In this document: piece after piece, positions 1-8,102 of the stretch
Layout: each line of letters begins with the position of its first letter
How positions within the stretch are numbered: the stretch's first letter is position 1
Source: JAVVEG01 sp032251455
GTDB taxonomy: Bacteria > Pseudomonadota > Gammaproteobacteria > Pseudomonadales > Pseudohongiellaceae
Direction: 5' to 3'
Assembly (NCBI GenBank): GCA_032251455.1
Contig: JAVVEG010000003.1
Location: 62,001-126,000 of the forward strand
Length of the DNA: 64,000 bases
Notes under the pieces: model-generated
Databases searched by the model: none
What the model was told of the DNA's origin: nothing
What the model saw: the letters and a program-made list of their open reading frames with translations, nothing else
Made by a program: the position numbers and the translations under genes

Positions 1-581
1 TTGATCACGGATTCAAAGGCAATGGCCATGACCAGCCCTTCATGCTTCTCTCGACCGGAACCTTTGCCAGTGCCAAAAAGAATCGCAAAAAGGGTGATGA
101 CCAGACAGAAGGCAAGAGCAAGCCGGGTTTGTGAGGCTTCTCCGGTCAGGATGCCGAGAGTGCTGGATACCGCCTGAATCTGCAGGGACAACAACGGCGT
201 GATGCCTATCAACATGACCAGGGTGGTTACTGTGCCAGCCCAGGGGCTGCGGTACCGAAAGGCAAGCAGGTCGGCCAATGAGCTGAGTTGATAACTCTTG
301 GTGATGTTCAGGATTGGCCGCAGCATCAGTGGGTAGAGCAGAAAGGCCAGGGAGATGCCGATGAAGGGAGCCAGGTAACCGTATCCGTCGCGAAACGCAT
401 TGCTGGTTGCCGCATAGTAGGACCAGACGCTGGCAAAGACTCCCAGCGATAACACATAAACCAGAGGATGACGTACCAGTCGTTGCGGAATCCAGCCGCG
501 CTCGGTGGCAAAGGCGATCAGGAACAACAGCACCAGGTAGCAGAAACCCAGAACAAAAAGTGTGCTCAGCTCAAAGGTCAT
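1..581 (-). CDS. cbrA: CbrA-type sensor kinase, N-terminal transporter domain (partial, cut by window edge)
   Basis: An open frame begins with ATG at 581 and runs leftward out of the window, so only the first 193 codons are visible. They encode a very hydrophobic protein with about five membrane helices. It starts MTFELSTLFVLGF and resembles the N-terminal sodium/solute symporter (SLC5) half of CbrA-type proteins. In that family a transporter domain is fused to PAS and histidine-kinase domains and, with CbrB, controls carbon and nitrogen use. The kinase half lies outside the window, so a plain SLC5 transporter remains possible. The context favours CbrA: dksA, gluQ, a small membrane protein and then this gene is the Pseudomonas order. 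The start overlaps the end of the preceding small gene by 11 bases, suggesting translational coupling. Confidence 0.72.
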   Translation of the reverse strand, partial: MTFELSTLFVLGFCYLVLLFLIAFATERGWIPQRLVRHPLVYVLSLGVFASVWSYYAATSNAFRDGYGYLAPFIGISLAFLLYPLMLRPILNITKSYQLSSLADLLAFRYRSPWAGTVTTLVMLIGITPLLSLQIQAVSSTLGILTGEASQTRLALAFCLVITLFAILFGTGKGSGREKHEGLVMAIAFESVI

Positions 582-747
582 CGGTGTGTTGTTCCCGGTA
601 TGACCAGGCCGCAGCAATGATGATCACCAGGCCGATGATAAAAGGGCGATACCAAGCTCCTGCCGGCTGTGACACCCAGTCCACACTCAACAGGAATAAC
701 AGGTATCCGCCAACCAGCAATAACAAGGTAGATGGGGGTATGTACAC
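571..747 (-). CDS. CbrX-like small membrane protein, 58 aa
   Basis: This short gene uses a GTG start at 747, preceded by a strong ribosome site (GGGAGG, then four bases and the start). The 58-residue product has two hydrophobic segments, about residues 8-21 and 36-48, joined by a short loop containing DWVSQPAGAWYR, and a charged tail REQHTDDL. It therefore looks like a two-helix inner-membrane hairpin. It lies between gluQ (19 bases upstream) and the CbrA-like gene, which it overlaps by 11 bases. In Pseudomonas a small gene called cbrX holds this position and is coupled to cbrA. I assign it by position and shape only. Its function is unknown; a role in controlling cbrA translation or the transporter domain is inference. 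Confidence 0.7.
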   Translation of the reverse strand: MYIPPSTLLLLVGGYLLFLLSVDWVSQPAGAWYRPFIIGLVIIIAAAWSYREQHTDDL

Positions 748-766
748 GCAGTCCTCCCGGTTCCAA

Positions 767-1666
767 TCAAATCCGGATAGTAGCCAACTTGGGTACTCTC
801 TGTATATCCCAGTTGCGTACAGCCCACTGTAGTTGTTGTTCAACAGTTTCCTGCTCACTCCCGGCCGGTGGCTTCTGACCAAGAAAGCAAAGGGCCTGGT
901 TAAGTTGCCGGGGAGCCTGGGCCAGGTCAAGTACCTCGGCAAAGTGTTGTTTGCTGAGCTTTTGATTGAGAGCATTCGTGGCAATTGGAATATGCGCATA
1001 AACGGGGCATGGGGCTGACAGCAGCTGCTGCAGATAAATCTGGCGTGGTGTGGATTCAAGCAGGTCCGCACCACGCACGATGTGGTTGATTTCCTGATAA
1101 TGATCGTCAATAACCACCGCCAGTTGGTAGGCAAACAATCCATCACGGCGGCGCACGATAAAGTCCCCACTGGACGCTGCCAGGTTTTGGCTGAATGGTC
1201 CCTGGATCAGATCAGTGAAACCGGGATTGGCTGTGCCGACGTACACCCGCATGGCATGGGGCCCCGGTTTGGGACAATGAAACCGGCAATGTCCGTCATA
1301 GATGCCGCCCAGAGCCCTGACCCGTTTGCGGGAGCAACTGCAGGGGTAAATCATTCCTGCAGCAGTGAGTTCATCCAGGACGCTTTGATAGGCCTCGAGA
1401 CGCGTGCTCTGATACAGAACCGGACCATCCCAGTGCAGTCCAAATTTTTCCAGAGCCTGTAGTATGCTGCTGGCAGCGCCGGTCGGCTCGCGCTCGGGGT
1501 CGAGGTCTTCCATGCGCAGGAGCCAGAGGCCCCGGTGGTGTTTTGCATCAAGATAGGAAGCAAGTGCTGCCAGCAGTGAACCAAAATGCAGCTCACCAGT
1601 GGGCGAGGGGGCGAAACGACCTATATAGGGCGGATCAGGCTCCCCATTGTTTTTCTTTGATCTCAT
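767..1666 (-). CDS. gluQ: Glutamyl-Q tRNA(Asp) synthetase
   Basis: GluQRS is a truncated glutamyl-tRNA synthetase that activates glutamate and attaches it to the queuosine base of tRNA(Asp). The 299-residue product shows the class I signature near the start (GRFAPSPTGELHFGS), the MEDLDPER segment and a KMSKS-like QKLSKQH loop. It also has the zinc site CSC...Y...C typical of GluQ (CSCSRKRVRALGGIYDGHC region). There is no anticodon-binding domain, as expected. I start at the ATG at 1666 (MRSKKNNGEPDPPYIGRF), which overlaps the end of dksA by 32 bases. A longer frame reaching 1729 would push further into dksA and adds no family-like sequence. The dksA-gluQ pair is conserved across gammaproteobacteria. 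Confidence 0.95.
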   Translation of the reverse strand: MRSKKNNGEPDPPYIGRFAPSPTGELHFGSLLAALASYLDAKHHRGLWLLRMEDLDPEREPTGAASSILQALEKFGLHWDGPVLYQSTRLEAYQSVLDELTAAGMIYPCSCSRKRVRALGGIYDGHCRFHCPKPGPHAMRVYVGTANPGFTDLIQGPFSQNLAASSGDFIVRRRDGLFAYQLAVVIDDHYQEINHIVRGADLLESTPRQIYLQQLLSAPCPVYAHIPIATNALNQKLSKQHFAEVLDLAQAPRQLNQALCFLGQKPPAGSEQETVEQQLQWAVRNWDIQRVPKLATIRI

Positions 1667-2078
1667 CGAGAGTTTTGCAATCGATACATTTACTGGCAGT
1701 TGGACGGGCTTCCAGTCGGCGAATACCAATCTCTATACCGCAGGAGTCGCAAAAACCATAATCATCCTGAACTATCTTTTCGATGGTTGCGTCGATTTTC
1801 CTGATCAGTTTGCGTTCACGATCCCGGGTTCTCAGCTCCAGGCTGAACTCCTCTTCCTGGGTGGCGCGGTCGGCCGGGTCGGGGTAGTTGGCTGCCTCAT
1901 CCTGCATATGATGGACTGTGCGGTCGACTTCTTCCATCAACTGGTTGCGCCATTCACGAAGAATCTTCTTGAAGTGCTCCTTCTGGCCCTCATTCATGTA
2001 CTCTTCACCCTTTTTCAGCTTGTAAGGGGTGAAGTTCTTCATAACCGGCGCGTTAACTAAAGATTGTTTGGTCGACAT
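1635..2078 (-). CDS. dksA: RNA polymerase-binding transcription factor DksA
   Basis: DksA binds the secondary channel of RNA polymerase and works with ppGpp in the stringent response. The 147-residue length is normal. Residues about 35-105 form the coiled coil with the conserved DPADRATQEEE tip region at residues 67-77. Residues 110-134 form the four-cysteine zinc finger (C110, C113, C131, C134). It is the first gene of a minus-strand group dksA-gluQ-cbrX-cbrA. The leader upstream holds a perfect inverted repeat, described separately. Confidence 0.97.
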   Translation of the reverse strand: MSTKQSLVNAPVMKNFTPYKLKKGEEYMNEGQKEHFKKILREWRNQLMEEVDRTVHHMQDEAANYPDPADRATQEEEFSLELRTRDRERKLIRKIDATIEKIVQDDYGFCDSCGIEIGIRRLEARPTASKCIDCKTLDEIKEKQWGA

Positions 2079-2133
2079 TGTTCGATGTGCCTCTTTCGCC
2101 CTGCGGCAGGGTCAGATCCTGACTGTCCGTAGA

Positions 2134-2152
2134 GATCCATACCGGATGGATC
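2134..2152. repeat. Inverted repeat in the dksA / aminotransferase intergenic region
   Basis: Seven-base perfect arms GATCCAT and ATGGATC flank a five-base centre ACCGG, 56 bases upstream of the dksA start and about 100 bases upstream of the divergent aminotransferase. It could be an operator or a leader hairpin. There is no T-run that would make it a terminator. The 170-base gap otherwise holds a -10-like TATAGA close to the aminotransferase start. Confidence 0.4.
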
Positions 2153-2251
2153 CGTGGTAAGTAAGAAAGGCCGGTACGCTACCAGATAATCACAATCTGC
2201 GCCATAAAAATGTACGCCGACCTTTATTAGCGCTTACTATAGACCAGCTTG

Positions 2252-3469
2252 ATGACAAACACGACAGATTACAAATCAGAGCAGGATGAAGTGTCAATAC
2301 TGAAAACGCGCAATATCCCGGCGGCGAGAACGGCCGGAATCAATCCTTTCCGGGTAATGACGGTGCTGGAGCGGGCGCAGGCACTGGCCCGTGAAGGGCA
2401 CAGCATCATTCATCTGGAAGTGGGAGAGCCTGACTTTGAAACGCCAGAGCCGATAGTGGCGGCGGCTCAGCAGGCCTTGTCTGCAGGGCATACCCGCTAT
2501 ACGCCAGCGGCAGGCTTGCCGGCCTTGCGTCGGCGCCTGAGTCGTTTTTATCAGGAGCGTTATGCGGTGAATATCGATCCACAGCGGATTTTTATCACGC
2601 CCGGTGCCAGTGGAGCCCTGGTGCTGCTGTCTCAGTTGCTGATCAATCCGGGCGATGCGGTGCTCATACCCGACCCGGCCTATCCCTGCAATCGCAATTA
2701 TGTCCACCTGGCCGGGGGTGAGGTACAGTTGTTGCCGGTGACCGCCGAAACCAATTATCAGCCCACCCCGGCATTGCTGGATCGAGCGATTCAGGCCAAT
2801 AGCGTGGGACTGTGGCTGGCTTCCCCGGGCAATCCTACCGGTACCGTGCTGGACAAACCTGCCTTGCAGGGATTGAGTGACTGGGCGTTCAACCATGGTC
2901 AGCATCTGGTGGTGGATGAGATCTACCATGGCCTTGATTATCAGGGTGGTCTGCCCACGGCTTTGGCGGTGAATGATGATAATTTCGTCATCAACAGTTT
3001 TTCCAAATATTTTGGTATGACCGGTTGGCGTCTGGGTTGGCTGGTGGTTCCCGACAGCCTCAAGGAGCTGGCGGACATTCTGGCCCAGAACCTGTTCATT
3101 GCCGCATCTACGCCAGCCCAACATGCAGCCTTGCGCGCCTTTGATGCCGACGTCATAGACCTGCTGGAAACACGCCGTGCAGAGTTGCAGCGGCGGCGGG
3201 ATTTCTTGTTGCCTGCCTTGCGTCAACTGGGTTTTATCATCCCGGTTGAAACCCAGGGAGCCTTTTACATCTATGCGGGTATAGATGGCCTGGCTGACGA
3301 CAGTGAACTTTTCTGTCAGTCATTACTGGAACAACAGGGTGTGGCCATCACGCCAGGGACCGATTTTGGAGAGTATCGGGCTCGGCACTCAGTCCGGTTT
3401 GCCTTTACCACACACAGGGGGCAGCTAGAAGAGGCGGTGCGGCGGATGGCGATTTTCCTGGGTCGTTGA
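2252..3469 (+). CDS. Class I/II pyridoxal-phosphate aminotransferase
   Basis: This is a fold-type I aminotransferase of the AspC/AlaA-like family, about 405 residues. Visible landmarks are HLEVGEPDFETPE near residue 50, RYTPAAGLPALR, the SPGNPTG substrate-loop motif, DEIYHGLDY and the cofactor lysine in NSFSKYFGMTGWRLGW at about residue 252. The arginine that binds the substrate carboxylate is probably in HSVRFAFTT near the C-terminus. The amino donor and acceptor cannot be read from sequence. The start is uncertain: ATG at 2252 has no good ribosome site but sits 9 bases after a -10-like TATAGA, so the message could be leaderless. A GTG at 2291 behind AGGAT is an alternative and also keeps the whole fold. 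It is transcribed away from dksA and appears to be a single gene. Confidence 0.85.
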   Translation: MTNTTDYKSEQDEVSILKTRNIPAARTAGINPFRVMTVLERAQALAREGHSIIHLEVGEPDFETPEPIVAAAQQALSAGHTRYTPAAGLPALRRRLSRFYQERYAVNIDPQRIFITPGASGALVLLSQLLINPGDAVLIPDPAYPCNRNYVHLAGGEVQLLPVTAETNYQPTPALLDRAIQANSVGLWLASPGNPTGTVLDKPALQGLSDWAFNHGQHLVVDEIYHGLDYQGGLPTALAVNDDNFVINSFSKYFGMTGWRLGWLVVPDSLKELADILAQNLFIAASTPAQHAALRAFDADVIDLLETRRAELQRRRDFLLPALRQLGFIIPVETQGAFYIYAGIDGLADDSELFCQSLLEQQGVAITPGTDFGEYRARHSVRFAFTTHRGQLEEAVRRMAIFLGR

Positions 3470-3497
3470 GTTGGACCCGGAAGTGATGAACGGTCAG

Positions 3498-3517
3498 TTA
3501 TTCAGAGGCTGCTTAGA
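3498..3517. repeat. Dispersed short repeat TTATTCAGAGGCT, copy 1
   Basis: The 13-base sequence TTATTCAGAGGCT, continuing as nCTTAGA, sits in the 43-base gap between the aminotransferase and the end of the small Rieske gene. The TTA near its end is the complement of that gene's TAA stop. Copy 2 at 54174-54193 matches 19 of 20 bases and ends at the stop codon of dolP in the same way. Copy 3 at 57605-57617 is one arm of a hairpin. See findings. Confidence 0.55.
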
Positions 3518-3857
3518 TACGCCCCAGGCGAGCTATCATCTCTTCATCAACATGAATAAAGCCATTGCCTGCAACGACGGGAATCTTAAGCAGCCGTTTG
3601 CCTTTGCAGGGTCCCAGTATGCATTGGCCGGTTTCGATCAGAAACAGGGCGCCGTGAGTGGAGCATTGTATCAATGCTCCATCGCTGTCCAGGAACTGAT
3701 CCTCCTGCCATTCCAGTGGGGTGCCAAGATGCGGGCAATAGTTGTAATAGACATAAATTGCCCCCTCTTTCTTGACGGCAAACAGATACTTGCCCGCCAC
3801 TTCAAACCCTTTGGCGCGACCCTCTTCAATATCGTCGATGTGACACAGTGAAATCAT
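3513..3857 (-). CDS. Small Rieske-type [2Fe-2S] ferredoxin
   Basis: A 114-residue soluble protein with a Rieske cluster site: NYCPHLGTPLEW (Cys-x-His) about residues 40-51 and QCSTHGALF (Cys-x2-His) about residues 65-73. The two motifs bind one iron through two cysteines and the other through two histidines. The length and lack of any membrane segment fit the NirD/Rieske-ferredoxin family, which delivers electrons to oxygenases or acts as a stand-alone carrier. No oxygenase partner is adjacent. It lies 22 bases downstream of the Cys/Met PLP enzyme, so the two are probably cotranscribed. Its physiological partner is unknown. Confidence 0.88.
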   Translation of the reverse strand: MISLCHIDDIEEGRAKGFEVAGKYLFAVKKEGAIYVYYNYCPHLGTPLEWQEDQFLDSDGALIQCSTHGALFLIETGQCILGPCKGKRLLKIPVVAGNGFIHVDEEMIARLGRI

Positions 3858-3879
3858 GACTGTTATTCTCGCCTGCAGC

Positions 3880-5127
3880 TTACCGCTTGCGAGTACACGC
3901 CTCCAGGGCCTGTTCGAAATCCTGGATCAGATCTGTAATATCCTCGATGCCTACTGACAGGCGGATCATGCTGTCGCTGATGCCCATGGAGTGACGTCGC
4001 TGCGCACCCATTTCATGGAAGATGGTATGCGCCACCGGGATGGCCAGCGTACGGTTATCGCCCAGATTGCTTGAGGAGATCACATACTGCAGGGAATTGA
4101 GGAAATCAAAGCAATCGATGCTGTCATCCAGGTCAATGCTCATCAGAGCCCCGTAGTGGCGAAACAGTTTGCCGGCGCGTTCATGCTGCGGGTGGGAAGC
4201 CAGGCCCGGATAGTAGACGTGCCTGATCAGCGGATGCCGGGCACAGAATTGCGCCAGTTCAAGGGCGTTTTCACAGGCTCGATCCTGGCGCAGATTCAGG
4301 GTTTCAGAACCCACAGCCAGGTGATGGGCCGCTTCTGGTCCCAGGGTGGCGCCGAAATCACGCAAGCCTTTTTTCCGTATCTGGGTTGTGCCCCATAGTG
4401 CCGGATCACCCTTGCGGTAAATATCGATAATATTGGGGAAGTTCTGCCAGTCATACAGTCCGGTATCGGTGACGGTGCCGCCCAGGGCATTGCCATGCCC
4501 ACCAATGAACTTGGTCAATGAATTCAGCACCAGGCTGGCGCCGACACTGCGTGGAGTAAACAGCCAGGGGCTGGTCATGGTGTTGTCGACAAAATAGATC
4601 AGACCATGATCACGGCAGAATTTGCCGGCACCTTCCAGGTCTGCAATCTGGGTTACCGGGTTGGCGATGGTTTCGACAAAGACCAGGCGGGTATTGTCCT
4701 GTTTCGCTGCCGCTATATTATTGACGTCGGTGGCATCGACAAAGCTGACTTCAACGCCAAAATTGCGAAAGGAGTTGAGCAGGCTGTTGGTGTTGCCAAA
4801 CAGATAGGCGCTGGAAATGATGTGATCACCACTGCGCAACAAGGCAAACAGGCTTGAGCCAAGACCAGCCATGCCCGTGGCAAAGGCGATAGTTGTCAGC
4901 CCCTGCTCCATGGTGTTGATGCGTGCCTGCAGGGCATTGACAGTCGGGTTTTGCTGTCGGCCATAGTTGTAGCCGGATTTGCGCCCCTGGAAAACGGCAG
5001 CAAGGTCTCTGGCATCGGCATATTCAAACGCCACTGAAGGATGAATGGCCTTGTGGAGCACGCCATGCTCGGGCTTGTCCCTGCGGTCGGAGTGCAGGTT
5101 GCTGGTATTGAATGCGGGTTTTTTCAT
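3880..5127 (-). CDS. Cys/Met metabolism PLP enzyme (O-acylhomoserine sulfhydrylase / cystathionine gamma-synthase family)
   Basis: A 415-residue member of the Cys/Met-metabolism PLP family, which makes or breaks C-S bonds in homocysteine, cystathionine and methionine metabolism. Family marks include YNYGRQQNPT, the glycine-rich FATGMAGLGSS cofactor loop, FVDNTMTSPWLF and the Schiff-base lysine K206 in LNSLTKFIGGHGNALGG. The C-terminal segment SMGISDSMIRLSVGIED matches the substrate-binding arginine region. Synthase, sulfhydrylase and lyase cannot be separated reliably by eye, so I give no gene symbol. It lies 20 bases downstream of an unknown coiled-coil gene on the same strand and 22 bases before the small Rieske gene. 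Confidence 0.88.
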   Translation of the reverse strand: MKKPAFNTSNLHSDRRDKPEHGVLHKAIHPSVAFEYADARDLAAVFQGRKSGYNYGRQQNPTVNALQARINTMEQGLTTIAFATGMAGLGSSLFALLRSGDHIISSAYLFGNTNSLLNSFRNFGVEVSFVDATDVNNIAAAKQDNTRLVFVETIANPVTQIADLEGAGKFCRDHGLIYFVDNTMTSPWLFTPRSVGASLVLNSLTKFIGGHGNALGGTVTDTGLYDWQNFPNIIDIYRKGDPALWGTTQIRKKGLRDFGATLGPEAAHHLAVGSETLNLRQDRACENALELAQFCARHPLIRHVYYPGLASHPQHERAGKLFRHYGALMSIDLDDSIDCFDFLNSLQYVISSSNLGDNRTLAIPVAHTIFHEMGAQRRHSMGISDSMIRLSVGIEDITDLIQDFEQALEACTRKR

Positions 5128-5147
5128 GCGAGTTATCTCAGGGGCCC

Positions 5148-5669
5148 CTATAAGTCTTTGCGGCTGTAGCGTTCGCTGAGCAGTTCAAAGAATTTATCGC
5201 GCAAGGCGATGATCTGTTGCTTCTGCTCGTTGAGTACCTCATCACTGGCATCGGAACGGGCATACTGCGATTTCTTGAAAGTGGCTATGCGATTGGTATA
5301 GTTACGCAGGGCCTTGCTCAATAGCTTTTCGTGCAGCAGCAGGAGGGTGGATTCGGCAGTGGCGAGCTGGTTGATCGCCTCCACCAATTGCAGGCTGATG
5401 GCGTCAAGTTCCTCGCGTCGCTGTCGCGGCCAGTTTTCCTTGAAACGAATGGCTTCCTGTACCAGGGTAAAGTAGCGCTGAAAACTCTGGTGAGCGATTC
5501 CAGCCTGATGGGCCAGCTCTTCCATCAGGGCCAATTTGCGGGCAGCCTGCTCCCTGGCTATTGCCGCCGCCGCACCTTCAGTGCGAAACAGGTAACTGGC
5601 CAGGCCGGTTATGGTAGCGCCAACCAGCAGGAACAGCATATGACTCGCAATGGACACCAGATCGATCAC
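5148..5669 (-). CDS. Unknown protein, N-terminal membrane helix and coiled coil
   Basis: I do not recognise this 173-residue protein. One hydrophobic segment at about residues 9-28 (MLFLLVGATITGLASYLF) is followed by a long charged alpha-helical region to the C-terminus, with heptad-like leucines and many Glu/Lys/Arg. The likely layout is an inner-membrane anchor with a cytoplasmic coiled coil. It is 53 bases downstream of another unknown membrane-anchored gene and 20 bases upstream of the Cys/Met PLP enzyme, so the four minus-strand genes may form an operon. Codon use looks like that of the neighbours. Confidence 0.75.
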   Translation of the reverse strand: MIDLVSIASHMLFLLVGATITGLASYLFRTEGAAAAIAREQAARKLALMEELAHQAGIAHQSFQRYFTLVQEAIRFKENWPRQRREELDAISLQLVEAINQLATAESTLLLLHEKLLSKALRNYTNRIATFKKSQYARSDASDEVLNEQKQQIIALRDKFFELLSERYSRKDL

Positions 5670-5722
5670 ACTATCTCCCGTAACCCGGTTTGAATGAGGC
5701 GGCAGTATACCTGCTCGCCGGA

Positions 5723-7087
5723 TTACTGAATACCCTGGGCATAACCCTGGGTATAAAAGGGCAGGCTGGAAATTTCATCTTCTATGGCTTGCAGGCGAGA
5801 GAGATAAGCAGGGCTGTTTCGGTCACTGAATTCGGTCATAAAATCCTGTTCGGAAATCCCCCGCATATCGCGGCTCACATCCGGCATATAATCAGCTTCC
5901 GAGCTTGCACGTCCCATCAGTTGCTGCACATGTTGTGCTGATGCTCTGTCACTCGTGGCCAGCGTACCGAACATCATGCCGGCCGCATTGGCTGTCATAT
6001 CGCTGAAGCTGAAGCCTGAACGATAACGGGCGTCATAGACTTCCTTGCTGTTGGAGAGAATCTCGGCAATACCGGCTCCGGCCGAGGCGGCAATTGCGCT
6101 GGCGGAAACAAAGTGCTGGGCCAGGTCTGCGCGTCGGTGCAGCGTTACTGTCAAGGCGCGGGGCAGGGTCAGCCCGGGGGGCGGTTCAGTGATCAGTAAG
6201 TTCAGGTCGAGTGCATTGACATAAAGTGAAAGTGCCTGCAACAGGCTGCGGTTTTCTGCAATCGGATCAAAACTGTGTGCTGTGCGTTCGGCGGCGGTGG
6301 TGAACAGAGCGCTGATCAACTCATGTAGTGAAATGAGTTGGCTGTCGGTGGCTGCCGAGTGACTAAGGGCGCTGATTTGCTGGTAATAAAACAGGATTCT
6401 TGCCCGGTCTTGGGGTTCAATGAAATAAAACTGGGCCTGATCCCGCAATTGAAGAAGTTGTTGTGGTTGCCAGTCAAGGTGGATATTCAGCGTCTGTTCG
6501 CCAATCTCGATGGCCTGAATGTTTTGCTGGATGAAGGCCAGCTCGGGATAGTTTGTGCTCAGGGCCTCCAGTTCCTGCCAGACCAGTGCTTCCAGTTGTG
6601 TAACCAGAAAAGTTGGTAGTGCCAGATTACCCAGAGTAACTGCCTGCAGTCGCGGCATGCCTGAGTCCTGCCGAAGCACCAGCCGGGAATTCAGAAAAGC
6701 GGGAGATTCGGAGTCTGGCCAGGGTATGCTCAGGTCGATATCCAGCTGTCCGTCCGCAAGCTGAAATCTGCTGGCGACACCTTCCAGCCAGGGCAGGTTC
6801 TGCGCCGCAAAGTTGGCCAGCAGATTCAGCTCTGCCGTGTCAAACTGGAGCGTACTCCTGCTGGTGGCACCGGAGGAATTGAACTGGGCCGGGCTGTTGT
6901 CGACAATCACCTGCTCCAGTTGTCGTGTTTCCGCCATGCCGGGTGCCGGTGAACGTTCGACCAGGGGGGATATCTGGACAATCAGCACTGCCAGCAAGCC
7001 TGTTGCAGCAAAAACCACGAGTATGAGCAGCAAGAGCGCCCGCACTAGGCGCGGAAACAGCTTGTCGGGCAGGTGTCTGGTTGTCAT
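5723..7087 (-). CDS. Unknown membrane-anchored protein, 454 aa
   Basis: I start this gene at the ATG at 7087, giving MTTRHLPDKLFPRLVRALLLLILVVFAATGLLAVLIV: a basic N-terminus followed by one membrane helix at about residues 15-38. The remaining 415 residues are hydrophilic and probably periplasmic. They lack cysteines and any motif I know. The frame extends to 7204, but that extension has no family character and would place charged sequence before the helix. The layout (short cytoplasmic tail, one helix, large periplasmic domain rich in beta-like stretches such as GQLDIDLSIPW and LNIHLDWQP) suggests an envelope function, which is inference. It is first in the minus-strand group leading to the Cys/Met enzyme and Rieske ferredoxin. 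Confidence 0.78.
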   Translation of the reverse strand: MTTRHLPDKLFPRLVRALLLLILVVFAATGLLAVLIVQISPLVERSPAPGMAETRQLEQVIVDNSPAQFNSSGATSRSTLQFDTAELNLLANFAAQNLPWLEGVASRFQLADGQLDIDLSIPWPDSESPAFLNSRLVLRQDSGMPRLQAVTLGNLALPTFLVTQLEALVWQELEALSTNYPELAFIQQNIQAIEIGEQTLNIHLDWQPQQLLQLRDQAQFYFIEPQDRARILFYYQQISALSHSAATDSQLISLHELISALFTTAAERTAHSFDPIAENRSLLQALSLYVNALDLNLLITEPPPGLTLPRALTVTLHRRADLAQHFVSASAIAASAGAGIAEILSNSKEVYDARYRSGFSFSDMTANAAGMMFGTLATSDRASAQHVQQLMGRASSEADYMPDVSRDMRGISEQDFMTEFSDRNSPAYLSRLQAIEDEISSLPFYTQGYAQGIQ

Positions 7088-7352
7088 CACTGGCCTGGTC
7101 AGGGTTATGCTCAGGATTGGGGCTTGTGCCCGGGAGTGCCGCTGAGTATACCTTGTCTGTTGCTGGAATTGACCCGCCCAGAGCGCGAAATTCACCGAAT
7201 TCATGCTGGCAAAGCAAGTGCTATCCGGCTAAAGTGATAGCCGGAAAATTTCTGTGCAAAAATGGCAACAGGGTAAAAACAGAAAAGCCAAGTAATGAAC
7301 ATAGGTAAAGACCATGACGATATCAGTGATTGACAGGCCAGGAGCGGGTTCT

Positions 7353-7973
7353 GTGTCAGGATTGCGCCGTTTGTCAGGTGGGGTTTTGGTGCTTGCATTG
7401 AGTCTTGTCCTGGCTGCGTGCGCCAGTTCCAGGGAGAGCCAGCTTGCTGCCGAACAGGCGGCAGCCGAGGCGCAGCGTGTCGCCGAGGAGCAGTCGAGAA
7501 TCGCGGAAATCGAAGCCGAGCGCAGACGCCAGGCCGAGCTGGCACAGGCGGAGGCAGAAAGAGAGGCTGAACGGGCGCGTGAGATTGCAGCCCGGGCCCA
7601 GGCTCAGATCGAGGCCGAAGCGGCAGAGCGGGCAAGAGTTGCGGCTGAGCAGCAGCGGCAACGAGCTCTGGCCGAGCAACGTCGACAACAGGAGGAACTG
7701 GTCGCAAGACAGGCCAGATTGCGGACACTGGAAGCGGAAATAACCCGCATCGAAGCTGATATCCAGGCAAGGGTCCAGGCCAATGCACGTCTTGCCGAAG
7801 CAGTCACAGCCGCAGAGGAGTTGTTACAGATGCTGAATACTGAACAAGCCAAGTATGAGCAGACGGACGCCAATGGTTTGCCAGTAGAGCCTCTGCAGAA
7901 AGCAGTGATTGCAGAGCTGGAAGCCCGCAAGAACAGCCTCAAGGCCGAGGCCGAACGCTTGCTGCCAAACTGA
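7353..7973 (+). CDS. Coiled-coil lipoprotein rich in Ala/Glu/Arg
   Basis: The product has a lipoprotein signal with lipobox LVLAAC followed by about 185 residues of almost uninterrupted helix. Residues about 35-120 are made of Ala, Glu, Arg and Gln (runs such as AEAEREAERAREIAARAQ), then comes a more ordinary coiled coil. I choose the GTG start at 7353 because AGGAG lies eight bases before it and the resulting signal peptide (RR, then a hydrophobic core) has normal length. An ATG at 7314 adds 13 residues and has only a weak ribosome site. The lipid anchor implies attachment to a membrane facing the periplasm. I do not recognise a family; an envelope spacer is a guess. Confidence 0.78.
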   Translation: MSGLRRLSGGVLVLALSLVLAACASSRESQLAAEQAAAEAQRVAEEQSRIAEIEAERRRQAELAQAEAEREAERAREIAARAQAQIEAEAAERARVAAEQQRQRALAEQRRQQEELVARQARLRTLEAEITRIEADIQARVQANARLAEAVTAAEELLQMLNTEQAKYEQTDANGLPVEPLQKAVIAELEARKNSLKAEAERLLPN

Positions 7974-8019
7974 ATCTGCTGCCTTTCCTGCGTGCAGATT
8001 ATCCCTTGAGTGTGTCGCT

Positions 8020-8047
8020 TTGTTTGTTCATACCGGTATGGTACAGT
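8020..8047 (+). promoter_or_regulatory. Candidate sigma-70 promoter of hppA with a palindrome in its spacer
   Basis: TTGTTT at 8020-8025 and TACAGT at 8042-8047 are separated by 16 bases. Between them lies the perfect 12-base palindrome CATACCGGTATG (8029-8040). A dimeric repressor binding there would block polymerase directly. Start of transcription would be near 8054, giving a leader of about 50 bases to hppA. Confidence 0.45.
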
Positions 8048-8102
8048 TCGCCGGTTAATTAAAACCAACCCGATAAATAAAGCAACGAGGGGATAGCGCA
8101 AG

